Shown here piece by piece: positions 8,450 through 17,338 of a DNA stretch of 64,000 bases. Position 1 is the first letter of the stretch; every line of letters begins with the position of its first letter. The DNA comes from GCA-002282575 sp964416645. Lineage in GTDB: Bacteria; Pseudomonadota; Gammaproteobacteria; Thiomicrospirales; Thiomicrospiraceae. A model generated the notes under the pieces. The model was not told the origin of the DNA and searched no databases. It saw only the letters and a list, made by a program, of their open reading frames with translations. The stretch spans positions 14,616 to 78,615 of the forward strand of contig CAYQEZ010000002.1 of NCBI GenBank assembly GCA_964416645.1, in the 5' to 3' direction. Made by a program: the position numbers and the translations under genes.

Positions 8450-9514
8450 TTAGCCCCACACCTTACGTCTCGCCTGCACACCGTTCGCTAGGGCTTCTAA
8501 ACTATCGACACTGGCTTCCCAGCCTAAACAACCATCGGTGATGCTTTGGCCGTAGGTGAGAACGCAATCGGGTTTCACGTCTTGGCGACCTTCAACCAAG
8601 TGGCTTTCGATCATCACGCCCATAATGCTTTTATTACCAGCAGTGAGTTGATCGGCAATATTGTCCGCTACCAAAGTCTGCTTACGAAAGTCTTTGTTGC
8701 TGTTGGCATGGGAACAGTCAATCATTAACTTTTGACGCACACCTGCTTTTGCCAGTTTATCAACTGCATCGGCAACGTGAGGTGCTGAGTAATTTGGTTC
8801 GCCATTGCCGCCACGAAGAATGATGTGACAATCATCATTGCCTTTGGTATGGAAAATGGCTGAACGACCTTCTTTGGTCAGTGACATGAAAATATGCGAA
8901 CGCTCAGCAGCACGAATGGCGTCAATGGCAATGTTGACACTGCCATCGGTGCCATTTTTAAAGCCAACAGGGCAAGATAAGCCCGAAGCTAACTCGCGAT
9001 GTCCTTGGCTTTCGGTGGTGCGCGCACCGATGGCACCCCAACTCACCAAGTCGGCAATATATTGTGGTGAAATAAGGTCTAGAAATTCAGTGGCTGCTGG
9101 CATGCCCATGCTGTTAATATCCAGCAGTAAGCCACGTGCCAGGGCTAATCCCTTGTTGATTTGAAAAGATTCATCTAAATTCGGATCGTTAATCAGTCCT
9201 TTCCAACCCACAGTGGTGCGAGGCTTTTCGAAGTAAACGCGCATAACAATCAGTAGGTCTTTTTCGTAGCGTTTTTTGACTTCCAGTAACCGACTGGCAT
9301 ACTCGCGCGCGGCGTCAGGGTCATGAATCGAGCATGGACCGACAACAACGAGTACACGGTCATCATTGCCATTTAATATGTCATGTATCTGGGCGCGTGT
9401 ATCATGAATTAACTTAGACGCGCGCTCAGTCATGGGATAACGAGCGTGTAACTCTTGCGGTGAAATGACTTCGGTCATAGTGCGAATGCGCAGGTCGTCG
9501 GTAGCGTACTTCAT
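8450..9514 (-). CDS. aroG: 3-deoxy-7-phosphoheptulonate (DAHP) synthase, class I
   Basis: First enzyme of the shikimate pathway, condensing phosphoenolpyruvate and erythrose-4-phosphate. Start ATG 9514 (MKYATDDLRIRT) aligns with E. coli AroG (MNYQNDDLRIK); the open frame continues upstream to 9595 but that extension is not family-like. That gives 354 aa, the usual length. Seen: VVVGPCSIHDPDAAREYA, the substrate/metal region RVYFEKPRTTVGWKGLINDP, GARTTESQGHRELASGLSCP and MIDCSHANSNKD. Which aromatic amino acid inhibits it (AroF, G or H type) cannot be told reliably, so the symbol denotes the family. Confidence 0.93.
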   Translation of the reverse strand: MKYATDDLRIRTMTEVISPQELHARYPMTERASKLIHDTRAQIHDILNGNDDRVLVVVGPCSIHDPDAAREYASRLLEVKKRYEKDLLIVMRVYFEKPRTTVGWKGLINDPNLDESFQINKGLALARGLLLDINSMGMPAATEFLDLISPQYIADLVSWGAIGARTTESQGHRELASGLSCPVGFKNGTDGSVNIAIDAIRAAERSHIFMSLTKEGRSAIFHTKGNDDCHIILRGGNGEPNYSAPHVADAVDKLAKAGVRQKLMIDCSHANSNKDFRKQTLVADNIADQLTAGNKSIMGVMIESHLVEGRQDVKPDCVLTYGQSITDGCLGWEASVDSLEALANGVQARRKVWG

Positions 9515-9624
9515 GGCGTTATGGCTGCATAAAAATAAAATTAATAGCCCTACATTATCCCATAAATCAAGGTTAGTGGCTAGTTTTGTGCTCATGGACT
9601 TTGTTAAGAGCAGGCGATAATGAG

Positions 9625-9770
9625 TAGGAAACCTCTAAAAATCTAGCTTCGCTCGTTTTTAGACTTTCCAATTTTGTTTTTAGCTGAAAGAAGAGGTTTT
9701 ATCAATGTGTTAGATGCTATTTTTAGCAACCCCTTCCTTCAGGCTTCCTACCCATTGGGTTATTAGATGT
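9625..9770 (-). repeat. Dispersed structured repeat, copy 1 (MITE-like)
   Basis: The reverse complement matches 18432-18601 closely over its whole length; the main difference is a ~24-nt segment absent here. Both copies have imperfect inverted ends, ACATCTAATAAC at one end and ACCTCTAAAAAT at the other. Internal palindromes include ACCCAATGGGT, GCTAAAAATAGC, and a terminal hairpin with TCTAAAAA/TTTTTAGA arms around a GAGCGAAGC loop. It contains no ORF. It sits between aroG and argS, which diverge, so it lies in their shared upstream region. Confidence 0.85.
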
Positions 9771-9843
9771 TCCCAGTAGTTTAATAACGCATTTTAGGCT
9801 AAAATTGAAGATTATCTCTAATTTTTGCTCTAAAACGGTCATC

Positions 9844-11628
9844 ATGAAACAAGCTTTGCATTCTCTCGTTGTCTCTGGTTTAACGCAATGTCGTGACGCA
9901 GGTCATATTGCTCGGTTCGATCCCGCTCAAATTAAAATCGAATTGCCACGCGATAAGAGTCATGGTGACTTTGCTACCAACGTGGCGATGATGTTGGCGA
10001 AACCCAATGGCATGAATCCTCGTGCTTTAGCAGAGCAACTCATTGCGCATCTGCCGAGTGCCGATTGGTTGGTTGGTGCAGAAATTGCTGGTCCTGGCTT
10101 TATTAATTTTCGCGTACAGGCTGCAGCTAAATTTGCCATTTTAGCGACTATTTTAGAAAAAACAACGGATTACGGGCGCATTAATGCAGGTGAAGGCAAG
10201 TTGGTGCAAGTGGAGTTTGTGTCGGCAAACCCAACTGGTCCTTTGCATGTGGGGCATGGACGTGGCGCGGCTTATGGTTCGGCACTGGTTTCGCTGTTGC
10301 GTCATGCGGGTTATCAGGTTGAAGCAGAATATTACGTCAATGACGCAGGTCGTCAGATGGATATTCTGACCGTCAGTGTGTGGTTGCGCTATTTGGCGTT
10401 ATGTGGTGAGTCGTTCACTTTCCCGAGTAATGGGTATCAAGGCGATTACATCATCACCACCGCGCGTGCGCTGCTGAGTGAACAAGGCGAAAATCTGCGT
10501 GCGAACGCCACCGAGGTGTTTGCCAATGTATCTGCCGATCAGGTATTAGATGCCATGGGTCAGGTTATTAGTGGGGATAAAGAAGCGCATATTGATGACA
10601 TTATCGTCAATGCACGTCGATTGTTGGGGACAGATAAATACCGCCTCATTCTTGATCGTGTGTTACACGATATTTTGGTCGATATCAAAGAAGACCTTGC
10701 CGAGTTTGGTGTGCATTACGATAATTGGTTTAGTGAACGTTCTTTAATGGATACGGGTATCGTTGATGCAGCCTTGGCGCGTTTAGAGGCGGCAGGTAAG
10801 CTCTACGAAAAAGAGGGTGCTATCTGGTTCCGTTCAACTGATTATGGCGATGCGAAAGACCGTGTGGTGGTGCGTGATAATGGCATTAAAACCTATTTTG
10901 CTTCTGACATCGCCTACCATTATGACAAGCTGTCACGAGGCTATGAAAAAGTCATTAATATTTGGGGATCAGATCACCACGGTTACATTCCGCGCGTGCG
11001 TGGTTCGATTCAAGCGATGGGCGAGGACGATGCGCGTTTAGAAGTCTTATTGGTGCAGTTTGCCGTACTCTATCGTGGTGCGGAAAAAGCGTCTATGTCA
11101 ACGCGTTCGGGTCAGTTTGTCACCCTGCGCGAGTTGCGTGAAGAAATTGGTACCGATGCGACGCGCTTTTTCTATGTCATGCGTCGTTGCGATCAGCACA
11201 TGGATTTTGATTTGGATTTGGCTAAATCGAAAAGTAATGAAAATCCACTTTACTATATCCAGTATGCTCATGCGCGTTGTTGCGGTGTGTTTACGCAGGC
11301 TGTGGCTAAAGGCTTCCGTGCTTGGCAATCAGAGCTGGGCTTGTCGCAGTTGGCACTGCTAACAGAAGAAGCTGAAGCCGAGTTAGCGCAAAAGCTGGCG
11401 CAGTTCCCCGAAGTGATTCAACACGCAGCGCGTGACCATGAACCTCATCAAATTGCTTATTACTTAAAAGAGTTAGCAACTCAGTTACACAGTTATTACA
11501 ACAGCACGCCCGTGTTGGTAGAGGATGATGCGTTACGCAATGCTCGTTTAACGCTGCTGGCAGCAACTCGCATTGTATTGGCGAATGGCTTGACGTTACT
11601 GGGTGTTTCTGCACCAGAGCGTATGTAA
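9844..11628 (+). CDS. argS: Arginyl-tRNA synthetase
   Basis: Class I aminoacyl-tRNA synthetase charging tRNA-Arg. Start ATG 9844 (MKQALHSLVVSGL) is chosen because the upstream 13-codon extension from 9805 is not family-like; 594 aa results. The HIGH-type motif is in ANPTGPLHVGHGRG, a KMSKS equivalent is KASMSTRSG, and the anticodon-binding C-terminus ends GLTLLGVSAPERM, typical of bacterial ArgS. It is followed after 38 nt by the FtsN-like gene, the same pairing as in Pseudomonas. Confidence 0.96.
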   Translation: MKQALHSLVVSGLTQCRDAGHIARFDPAQIKIELPRDKSHGDFATNVAMMLAKPNGMNPRALAEQLIAHLPSADWLVGAEIAGPGFINFRVQAAAKFAILATILEKTTDYGRINAGEGKLVQVEFVSANPTGPLHVGHGRGAAYGSALVSLLRHAGYQVEAEYYVNDAGRQMDILTVSVWLRYLALCGESFTFPSNGYQGDYIITTARALLSEQGENLRANATEVFANVSADQVLDAMGQVISGDKEAHIDDIIVNARRLLGTDKYRLILDRVLHDILVDIKEDLAEFGVHYDNWFSERSLMDTGIVDAALARLEAAGKLYEKEGAIWFRSTDYGDAKDRVVVRDNGIKTYFASDIAYHYDKLSRGYEKVINIWGSDHHGYIPRVRGSIQAMGEDDARLEVLLVQFAVLYRGAEKASMSTRSGQFVTLRELREEIGTDATRFFYVMRRCDQHMDFDLDLAKSKSNENPLYYIQYAHARCCGVFTQAVAKGFRAWQSELGLSQLALLTEEAEAELAQKLAQFPEVIQHAARDHEPHQIAYYLKELATQLHSYYNSTPVLVEDDALRNARLTLLAATRIVLANGLTLLGVSAPERM

Positions 11629-11666
11629 GCGATTGACTATGATGAGCGAATTGGGGTGGCAAATGT

Positions 11667-12785
11667 ATGGCGCGTGATTATCGTTATGGTCACAAGTCAG
11701 CTGTACCTGCTCCTCGTCGCACCCAGCAGGGTGAAGAGGCGCAAGCTTCCGAACATCGCGCAGCAGATAAGCCAGCTAAGCCTTTCTCATCCATCATTCG
11801 CAAAAAGCCGAAACAGCAAATCTCCCACAGCGCTACTGATGCGCATAAGTCCGTCGTTACCGAACCCACGAAAGCAATCAGTGAACCCAAGTTGAGTCGT
11901 GACAAGGCTCTCAACACCTATCGTCAAAGCAAACTTGAGTCATCTAGTGCTAAAACTTCTGTTGCTGATGACGATGTGCAGAAAGTTAAAAATAAAGTTT
12001 ACCGTGATTCTTTGCCTAAACACATTCGTAAAGAACTAGAAGCACAAGAGGCTTTGGCGAAGGCACAGGAAGAACAGGCTGAAAGGGAGCGTTTGGCACA
12101 AATGGCGGCGCAAAAAGAAAAACGCCGTCAACGCTTGAGTTTAGGGAGCTGGTTGTCGATTGCTGGTTTAACGGTGGTGGGTATTGCTTGGTTGTTATAT
12201 GCCCCTTTCTTTTTAGCTTTTGCATTTGAAATGGGATGGGTGTCAGAAGAAACGCGCAATCGTATGGATCCAGCCGCCAGTATGCGTAGTGAATTGGCAA
12301 GCAAGACCATTGAACCGATTAAAAAGTCAGCACCCAGTACAGCAGAAGCACCCGTTGAAGATCCCAATGCTGTTAAATACACCTTTTATGGGGAATTGCC
12401 TAAGGATGTGGTATTGGCAGGTGCGCAGCCATTAGCGGTTAAAACAAAAGCGCCTATGTATCTTCAGCTCTTATCGCTACCTAACGAGGCTCAGGCTCAA
12501 GCCGAGCGTCGTCGCTTGGTGCAAAAAGGTTATGTGGTACAAATGGCTACGTTAGCGGGTAAATCGGGTAATAATTACGTACTGCGCATGGGGCCTTATG
12601 ATGATCAGCGAACACTGAATCGCTTAAAAGTCGAGTTACAAAAGTTAGGTATTGATGCACGTGAGGTGAGTTTAGCTAGCGTGGTTAAAGCATCAGAAGC
12701 TGTTAAAGTCACAACAAGCAATACGCCGAATCAGCCAAATAATGTACCAGCAAATAACACACGCGGTGCTGTTGCGCCGCGCTAA
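11667..12785 (+). CDS. ftsN: FtsN-like SPOR-domain cell division protein
   Basis: A 372-aa bitopic membrane protein. The N-terminus MARDYRYGHKSAVPAPRR resembles the FtsN start. A single transmembrane segment lies at ~162-186 (LSIAGLTVVGIAWLLYAPF), and a SPOR domain at ~262-335 (MYLQLLSLPNEAQAQAERR ... YVLRMGPYDDQRTLNRLK) would bind denuded septal glycan. The cytoplasmic part is ~160 residues, including a charged coiled coil (~120-157, rich in Glu/Gln/Arg), far longer than the ~30 residues of E. coli FtsN. The argS neighbourhood supports FtsN orthology. The short Asn/Pro-rich tail looks disordered. Confidence 0.78.
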   Translation: MARDYRYGHKSAVPAPRRTQQGEEAQASEHRAADKPAKPFSSIIRKKPKQQISHSATDAHKSVVTEPTKAISEPKLSRDKALNTYRQSKLESSSAKTSVADDDVQKVKNKVYRDSLPKHIRKELEAQEALAKAQEEQAERERLAQMAAQKEKRRQRLSLGSWLSIAGLTVVGIAWLLYAPFFLAFAFEMGWVSEETRNRMDPAASMRSELASKTIEPIKKSAPSTAEAPVEDPNAVKYTFYGELPKDVVLAGAQPLAVKTKAPMYLQLLSLPNEAQAQAERRRLVQKGYVVQMATLAGKSGNNYVLRMGPYDDQRTLNRLKVELQKLGIDAREVSLASVVKASEAVKVTTSNTPNQPNNVPANNTRGAVAPR

Positions 12786-12805
12786 CCAGTTGGCGTTTGT
12801 ACGAC

Positions 12806-13834
12806 TTATTGATTTTGGGACAGTGTCGTACGGTTGCGTCCATTTTTTTTAGAGTGATAGAGTGCTTTGTCGGTACGATGATACCATTCGTCCCATGTTT
12901 CTCCGGGTTTATAGCTAGAAACACCGAGAGAGATGTGAATGTTGTTAATCGTTTCACCCGTATCTTTACGTTTTAATTGACTATTCGCTACTTTGATACG
13001 AATGCGTTCTGCCAGTTGTTCTGCTTGTGCTAAGCTGGCATGCTGAATGAGCAGCGCGAACTCTTCTCCGCCGATACGTGCCAAAAGCTGAGAGGGTTCA
13101 ATGACTTTTTGTACCACGCCTGCAATAAAGCGTAGCACAGCATCACCAATGAGATGGCCGTAGGTGTCATTGAATTGTTTAAAAAAGTCGATATCAAACA
13201 AGATTAGACAGAGTTGATCTCGTTGTTTAGTTGATTGCATGCCTTGTTCGATGCGTAAATCGAAAGCGCGACGGTTGGGTAGTTTTGTTAGTGTATCTGT
13301 CATTGATTCGCTGCGTGCCTCAATTAGTTCTTGTTGTAAAGATCGAATTTTAGTAGTAGCTGTGATGAGTTCTTGTTGTATTTCGGATTGTGACGAGGCA
13401 ATTGAGCGGGTTGTGGCTAAGACGTTGTGCGTTAAGCTGGCTAGCGTTTGCGCATCAATATCGCCGCGTGTGGTCAGTTCATGAATGAAATTGTCGAGCG
13501 CTTGCGTGTGTTTGTCGACCCCTGTAGTCCAATCCATCAGACGAGAAATCATATGCTCTAAAAATTTACGGAAAGCTTGTTCCAGTTCTGAGGTGTCGGC
13601 TTGCTTGTCTTTGAGTAAAGATTCGTAAATTTTCATGCCAAGTAAGTTGGTGTACCCATGGTGCATAACACCTTCATTTAGAAGTGAATTTAATTTTTTG
13701 TCATTCCCTAAAAAATATTCATACCACACTAAAAAGTTAATGGGTGTGGGACTGACTTGATGCTGGGTAAATGCCTGTTCGATCTGATCGAAAATCGCAT
13801 CGGCTTCGGCTTTGCTTTGAGTGTAAACTTTCAT
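12806..13834 (-). CDS. GGDEF diguanylate cyclase
   Basis: A 342-aa protein with a C-terminal GGDEF domain (~170-340): LTKLPNRRAFDLRIE, ILFDIDFFKQFNDTYGH, and the active-site motif RIGGEEFALLI. An intact GGEEF predicts synthesis of c-di-GMP. No clear RxxD inhibitory site five residues before the motif is seen (ARIGGEEF). The N-terminal ~165 residues are soluble and helical with a coiled-coil linker (IQQELITATTKIRSLQQEL) and match no sensor domain I recognise. It is divergent from the SirB2-like gene across a palindrome at 13878. Confidence 0.9.
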   Translation of the reverse strand: MKVYTQSKAEADAIFDQIEQAFTQHQVSPTPINFLVWYEYFLGNDKKLNSLLNEGVMHHGYTNLLGMKIYESLLKDKQADTSELEQAFRKFLEHMISRLMDWTTGVDKHTQALDNFIHELTTRGDIDAQTLASLTHNVLATTRSIASSQSEIQQELITATTKIRSLQQELIEARSESMTDTLTKLPNRRAFDLRIEQGMQSTKQRDQLCLILFDIDFFKQFNDTYGHLIGDAVLRFIAGVVQKVIEPSQLLARIGGEEFALLIQHASLAQAEQLAERIRIKVANSQLKRKDTGETINNIHISLGVSSYKPGETWDEWYHRTDKALYHSKKNGRNRTTLSQNQ

Positions 13835-13877
13835 GAATGGGTTAGCCTTGGTGTCAATAACTCTGTTGTAGCTTAGT

Positions 13878-13910
13878 CTACCACTTTTTAATTTTGTTTT
13901 TAAGTGGTAG
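13878..13910. promoter_or_regulatory. Palindrome in the divergent dgc/sirB2 intergenic region
   Basis: A perfect 9-bp inverted repeat CTACCACTT / AAGTGGTAG separated by a T-rich 15-nt spacer lies between the divergently transcribed diguanylate cyclase and SirB2-like genes. A terminator would be unexpected between divergent starts, so an operator or a promoter-proximal structured element is more likely. No regulator can be named. Confidence 0.45.
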
Positions 13911-13950
13911 CATAAGTAATTTGACTATGTATTAAAGAGAGTTGCGCTAA

Positions 13951-14313
13951 ATGTTGTTACTTAAATTGCACGTGTTATTTGTGCTACTGTCAGGTTTTGG
14001 GTTTTTTATGCGTGGGCTTGGGCATCTTAGAGGACAGCCTTGGGTGCAACGCAAATTGGTACGCATTCTGCCACATGTGGTGGATACGGGATTATTGGCA
14101 ACGGCCATCGCGTTACTGGTGACTTTAGAAATTAGTCCACTGACCGACTGGGTGTTGGCAAAAATTATAGCCTTGATTGCGTATATTGTGTTGGGTGTGT
14201 TTGCTTTTAGAGTGGCCAAAACGCCAGAACGTAAAGCTGTATTCTGGGGGTTGGCTTTGTTGGTTTTCGCTTATATGTATGGTGTGGCGATTACCAAAAG
14301 TGTGACTTGGTAA
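13951..14313 (+). CDS. SirB2-family integral membrane protein
   Basis: A 120-aa protein with four hydrophobic helices. The pattern LKLHVLFVLLSGFGFFMRG and RILPHVVDTGLLATAIALL matches the SirB2 family, named in Salmonella but of unclear biochemical function. It is followed after 10 nt by the Fur/Zur-like regulator, so the two are probably cotranscribed. Whether it has any part in metal uptake is unknown. Confidence 0.85.
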   Translation: MLLLKLHVLFVLLSGFGFFMRGLGHLRGQPWVQRKLVRILPHVVDTGLLATAIALLVTLEISPLTDWVLAKIIALIAYIVLGVFAFRVAKTPERKAVFWGLALLVFAYMYGVAITKSVTW

Positions 14314-14323
14314 GCAACTCGTT

Positions 14324-14734
14324 ATGTCGATGCAGTTGCCGGTTCAGCAAGCGGAAACACAAATTCGTGCTTTGGGTCATAGAGTGACCAGTGCGCGGGT
14401 GATGACGCTGGCTTACTTATTACAAGCCGATAAACCAGTAACCCATGAGGAGTTATTGTCGAATCTGGCTCTGCCGATGGATCGTGTGACCCTTTATCGT
14501 GTTTTGGATTGGTTGGTGCGTCAGCGTTTGGTGCATAAGGTGACGACCGAAGATCGACTATGGCGTTTCATCGCTGGTGATGGGGGGCGTGTGCATCATC
14601 CGCATTTTTATTGTGAAAATAGCGGCAAGCTGATTTGTTTACCCGAGGTAGAAATCCCATCTATGCAGTTACCTAAGCGATTTAAGGTGTCCCACGTGGA
14701 AGTGATTTTTCACGGTGTGTGCGAAGAGGCATAA
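14324..14734 (+). CDS. Fur-family metalloregulator, probably Zur-like
   Basis: A 136-aa protein with a Fur winged helix (ALGHRVTSARVMTLAYLLQ; MDRVTLYRVLDWLVRQRLV) and a C-terminal dimer/metal domain (HHPHFYCENSGKLICLPE). Adjacent porin and ZnuA/ZnuB-like genes suggest it is a zinc-responsive (Zur-type) repressor. Unusually, both CxxC structural-zinc pairs look incomplete: C97-ENS and C133-EEA carry only the first Cys. The structural Zn4Cys site of most Fur proteins is therefore absent. A second possible start (MQLPVQ) lies two codons in. A terminator follows at 14752. Confidence 0.82.
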   Translation: MSMQLPVQQAETQIRALGHRVTSARVMTLAYLLQADKPVTHEELLSNLALPMDRVTLYRVLDWLVRQRLVHKVTTEDRLWRFIAGDGGRVHHPHFYCENSGKLICLPEVEIPSMQLPKRFKVSHVEVIFHGVCEEA

Positions 14735-14751
14735 CGACTGAATGTCGATCG

Positions 14752-14777
14752 GGGCGCTTGAATGCGCCCTTATTTTT
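14752..14777 (+). terminator. Rho-independent terminator after the Fur/Zur-like gene
   Basis: GGGCGC (14752-14757) and GCGCCC (14764-14769) flank a 6-nt TTGAAT loop, followed by TTATTTTT. It separates the regulator transcript from the porin gene, which then needs its own promoter in 14778-14865. Confidence 0.85.
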
Positions 14778-14865
14778 CGCTACTATATGCAACAAGTAGG
14801 CAAAAGCAAATTAGTTATCCTTATAGCTCAGTTGCATTTATGGAAAGTATAGCGAGAAAAATGAA

Positions 14866-16404
14866 ATGAAAAAAATAAAATTATCTTTAGCCATTGGCTT
14901 GTTGGTGGCAGGTTTTAATGTTTACGCTAGTGATGACTTGTCGGCGCTGAAGGCACAAATTGCGGCGCAGCAGGCACAGTTGGAAAAGATGATGCAGCAA
15001 ATGCAAGCCTTAGAAACGAAAGAGCAACAAGTTGAGACCAAGGTTGCACCGATAGCTGCAGTCACCCCTGTTGCCAGTGAACAGAAACCCGTATCGAGTT
15101 ATCAAGGTAGTTTAGACGAAGCGCGAGCAGCGAGTCGTAAATTGTCTGATCCTGTTAAAGTAGGTGGTATTAAAGGTAATCCATTTTCGGGAAGCAATAT
15201 GAACCCTGATGTGGCAGTCATTCTCGATGGCAGCTATGTCAATCGAAATCAATCGAACAGCCAATATGGTGCTTTGGGTATGCCAGGCTTTTTTCATGGT
15301 TTGGGTGCGGCACATGAAGGTCACGCGCACGGTGCTGGTTATAACATGAATAATGGCTTTAACCTGAATTATGGTGAGTTAGTTTTTTCAGCAGCAGTTG
15401 ATAAGTATTTCGATTTGTTCGCGGTGATTCATGCTGGCGAATCGGGTGCAGCGTTGGAAGAAGCTTACGCCAATACACGTAGCCTACCGTTTAATACGCA
15501 ATTGAAGTTTGGTAAATTCTTATCGGGATTTGGTCGTTTGAATGGTCAGCACCATCATTATTGGGATTTTGCTGACCAGCCGTTGATTTACCAAGGTGTG
15601 TTTGGTTCACACGGTTTGTTAGAGAAAGGTGTGCAAGCCACTTGGTTAGCCCCGACGCGCAACTATTTACTGTTTGGTGCGGAAGTGTTGCAGGGTGAAA
15701 ATGAGCAAAGTTTTGGTACGAAAGCGATTAGCGTCAAAGCCAATAAAGTCACGAGCATTGAAAAAGAAACCGCTTTTGCTTCACAAGTCGATGGCGTTGG
15801 CTTAGCTGTTGGTTTTGTCAAAACAGGGTTTGATATTGGCAGTAGCAGTTGGATAGCAGGTGCTTCTTATGCTGCGGGTAACATGCGCTTAGATCACACA
15901 GAAGATGAAAAACCTCATGCAAAAAAGGGTTCGGTAAGTATTACAGGATTGGACTTAACGGGTAAATACTTTTTGGATGCGACGCGCTACCTAATGTGGC
16001 AATCAGAGTATATTAAACGTGAATTAACGGATGCTCAGGTTGCGACCTATCCAAGCAATACTGGTGGTGTGAGTGATAACTTAATCATGCCTAAATTATC
16101 GCAAGACCAGTCAGGCTATTATTCGCAGCTCATTTGGAAGTTTGCACCGCAATGGCGCACGGGGTTGCGTTATGATGCGATTGATCAGAATAGCATTAAA
16201 GTAAATGGAATAGATAGAAACACACCCTATGGCAATCGCAATACGGTGATGGTTGAGTACAATCCGACTGAGTTTTCACGAATTCGATTACAATACGCAC
16301 AAAACGGGGCTTTTTTTACTGAAGAAAATGAGCGTAAGCGCTTCGATGAAATTTTACTGCAGTTTAATATGGCGATTGGTGCGCACGGAGCGCATAGCTT
16401 CTAA
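14866..16404 (+). CDS. Porin-like outer-membrane beta-barrel, metal-uptake associated
   Basis: A 512-aa protein with a signal peptide (MKKIKLSLAIGLLVAGFNVYA), a coiled-coil segment at ~24-60 (LKAQIAAQQAQLEKMMQQMQ), and alternating beta-strand character to the C-terminus, which ends near a typical barrel strand (EILLQFNMAIGAHGAHSF). A His-rich loop (HGLGAAHEGHAHGAGY) and QHHHYWDF could bind zinc. It lies between a Fur/Zur-like regulator and ZnuA/ZnuB-like genes, suggesting metal-limited expression. There is no TonB box or plug that I can see, so it is probably porin-like. The specific function is inferred from context only. Confidence 0.7.
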   Translation: MKKIKLSLAIGLLVAGFNVYASDDLSALKAQIAAQQAQLEKMMQQMQALETKEQQVETKVAPIAAVTPVASEQKPVSSYQGSLDEARAASRKLSDPVKVGGIKGNPFSGSNMNPDVAVILDGSYVNRNQSNSQYGALGMPGFFHGLGAAHEGHAHGAGYNMNNGFNLNYGELVFSAAVDKYFDLFAVIHAGESGAALEEAYANTRSLPFNTQLKFGKFLSGFGRLNGQHHHYWDFADQPLIYQGVFGSHGLLEKGVQATWLAPTRNYLLFGAEVLQGENEQSFGTKAISVKANKVTSIEKETAFASQVDGVGLAVGFVKTGFDIGSSSWIAGASYAAGNMRLDHTEDEKPHAKKGSVSITGLDLTGKYFLDATRYLMWQSEYIKRELTDAQVATYPSNTGGVSDNLIMPKLSQDQSGYYSQLIWKFAPQWRTGLRYDAIDQNSIKVNGIDRNTPYGNRNTVMVEYNPTEFSRIRLQYAQNGAFFTEENERKRFDEILLQFNMAIGAHGAHSF

Positions 16405-16444
16405 AACCCGTTGTGCGGTCATCCGTTAGATGAGGATAAATAGT

Positions 16445-17338
16445 GTGAAAAAAAGGTTTTGGGCGACACTGGTCGCCCTTTTCTGTTATCAGGGGTCTGC
16501 TTATGCCACGTTGAATGTGGTGGCAACTTATGGCTGGATTGGTGATTTGGTGCAGCAGATTGGTCAAGAGCGCGTATCGGTAACGGTATTGGCACAAGCC
16601 AGTTTCGATCCGCATTTTGTACCACCCAAACCTTCGTTAGCGGTGACGTTGCGCAATGCCGACTTGTTGGTCATTAATGGCGGTCAGTTAGAAATTGGTT
16701 GGTTGCCGCCTGTGTTGCGTCAAGCGGCTAATGCACGCATTCAACCGAATAGTGAAGGTTTTTTAGATCTGTCTAGTTTGGTAACGCTTTCTAACCCGCG
16801 TCCCCGTGCCTCGCGTGCCGATGGTGATGTGCATCCCGATGGCAATCCGCATTATGTGTTTAACCCGGATAATATGGCTGCGCTGGCATTTGGTGTGGCG
16901 CACCAGTTATGTCATTTAGACAAGGCCGGTTGTGGGTTTTATGAGCAGTCATTAGCACGATTTGATCAACGTTGGCAAGTGGATATGCAAAAGTGGCAAA
17001 AAAAGCTGGCGCCATTGAAGGGTAAACAGTTAGTTCAGTATCATGAAAGTTTTGATGATTTAGCGCATTGGTTAGGTATGACTATCGTGGCGAATGTTGA
17101 GCCGGTTCCCGGTGTGCCGCCGAGTGCCAGTCATTTAGAAAAGCTGTTAAAACGGCTAGCAGATCAACAAGTGGTGATGGTCATTCAAGAGCATTTTCGA
17201 GATCGTGAAGCAACAGAGTGGTTAGCCAAGCAGCGTCAAGTTAAGTGGCAGGTATTACCTTCCGATGTGGGGGCGAGTGCGCAATCAAAAGACCTGTTCA
17301 GTTGGTTTAATGAGATTGTCGATAGGTTAGCCCCATGA
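16445..17338 (+). CDS. Metal (Zn/Mn) ABC transporter substrate-binding protein, ZnuA-like
   Basis: A cluster A-I periplasmic metal-binding protein. I prefer GTG 16445 (VKKRFWATLVALFC) because GAGGA ends 8 nt before it, whereas ATG 16430 has no ribosome-binding site and lies on top of that motif; 297 aa results, with a signal peptide ending around AYA. Candidate metal ligands are His in SFDPHFVPPKPS, His in GNPHYVFNPDN, His/Glu in QYHESFDDLAHW, and an acidic residue in QEHFRDREATEW. The long His/Asp-rich loop of E. coli ZnuA is missing. The stop overlaps the permease start (ATGA). Confidence 0.87.
   Translation: MKKRFWATLVALFCYQGSAYATLNVVATYGWIGDLVQQIGQERVSVTVLAQASFDPHFVPPKPSLAVTLRNADLLVINGGQLEIGWLPPVLRQAANARIQPNSEGFLDLSSLVTLSNPRPRASRADGDVHPDGNPHYVFNPDNMAALAFGVAHQLCHLDKAGCGFYEQSLARFDQRWQVDMQKWQKKLAPLKGKQLVQYHESFDDLAHWLGMTIVANVEPVPGVPPSASHLEKLLKRLADQQVVMVIQEHFRDREATEWLAKQRQVKWQVLPSDVGASAQSKDLFSWFNEIVDRLAP

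Noticed and set aside
10184..11362. Several long overlapping frames inside argS and on its opposite strand
   Set aside because: They are shadows of the argS coding frame with no independent ribosome-binding sites or family features.
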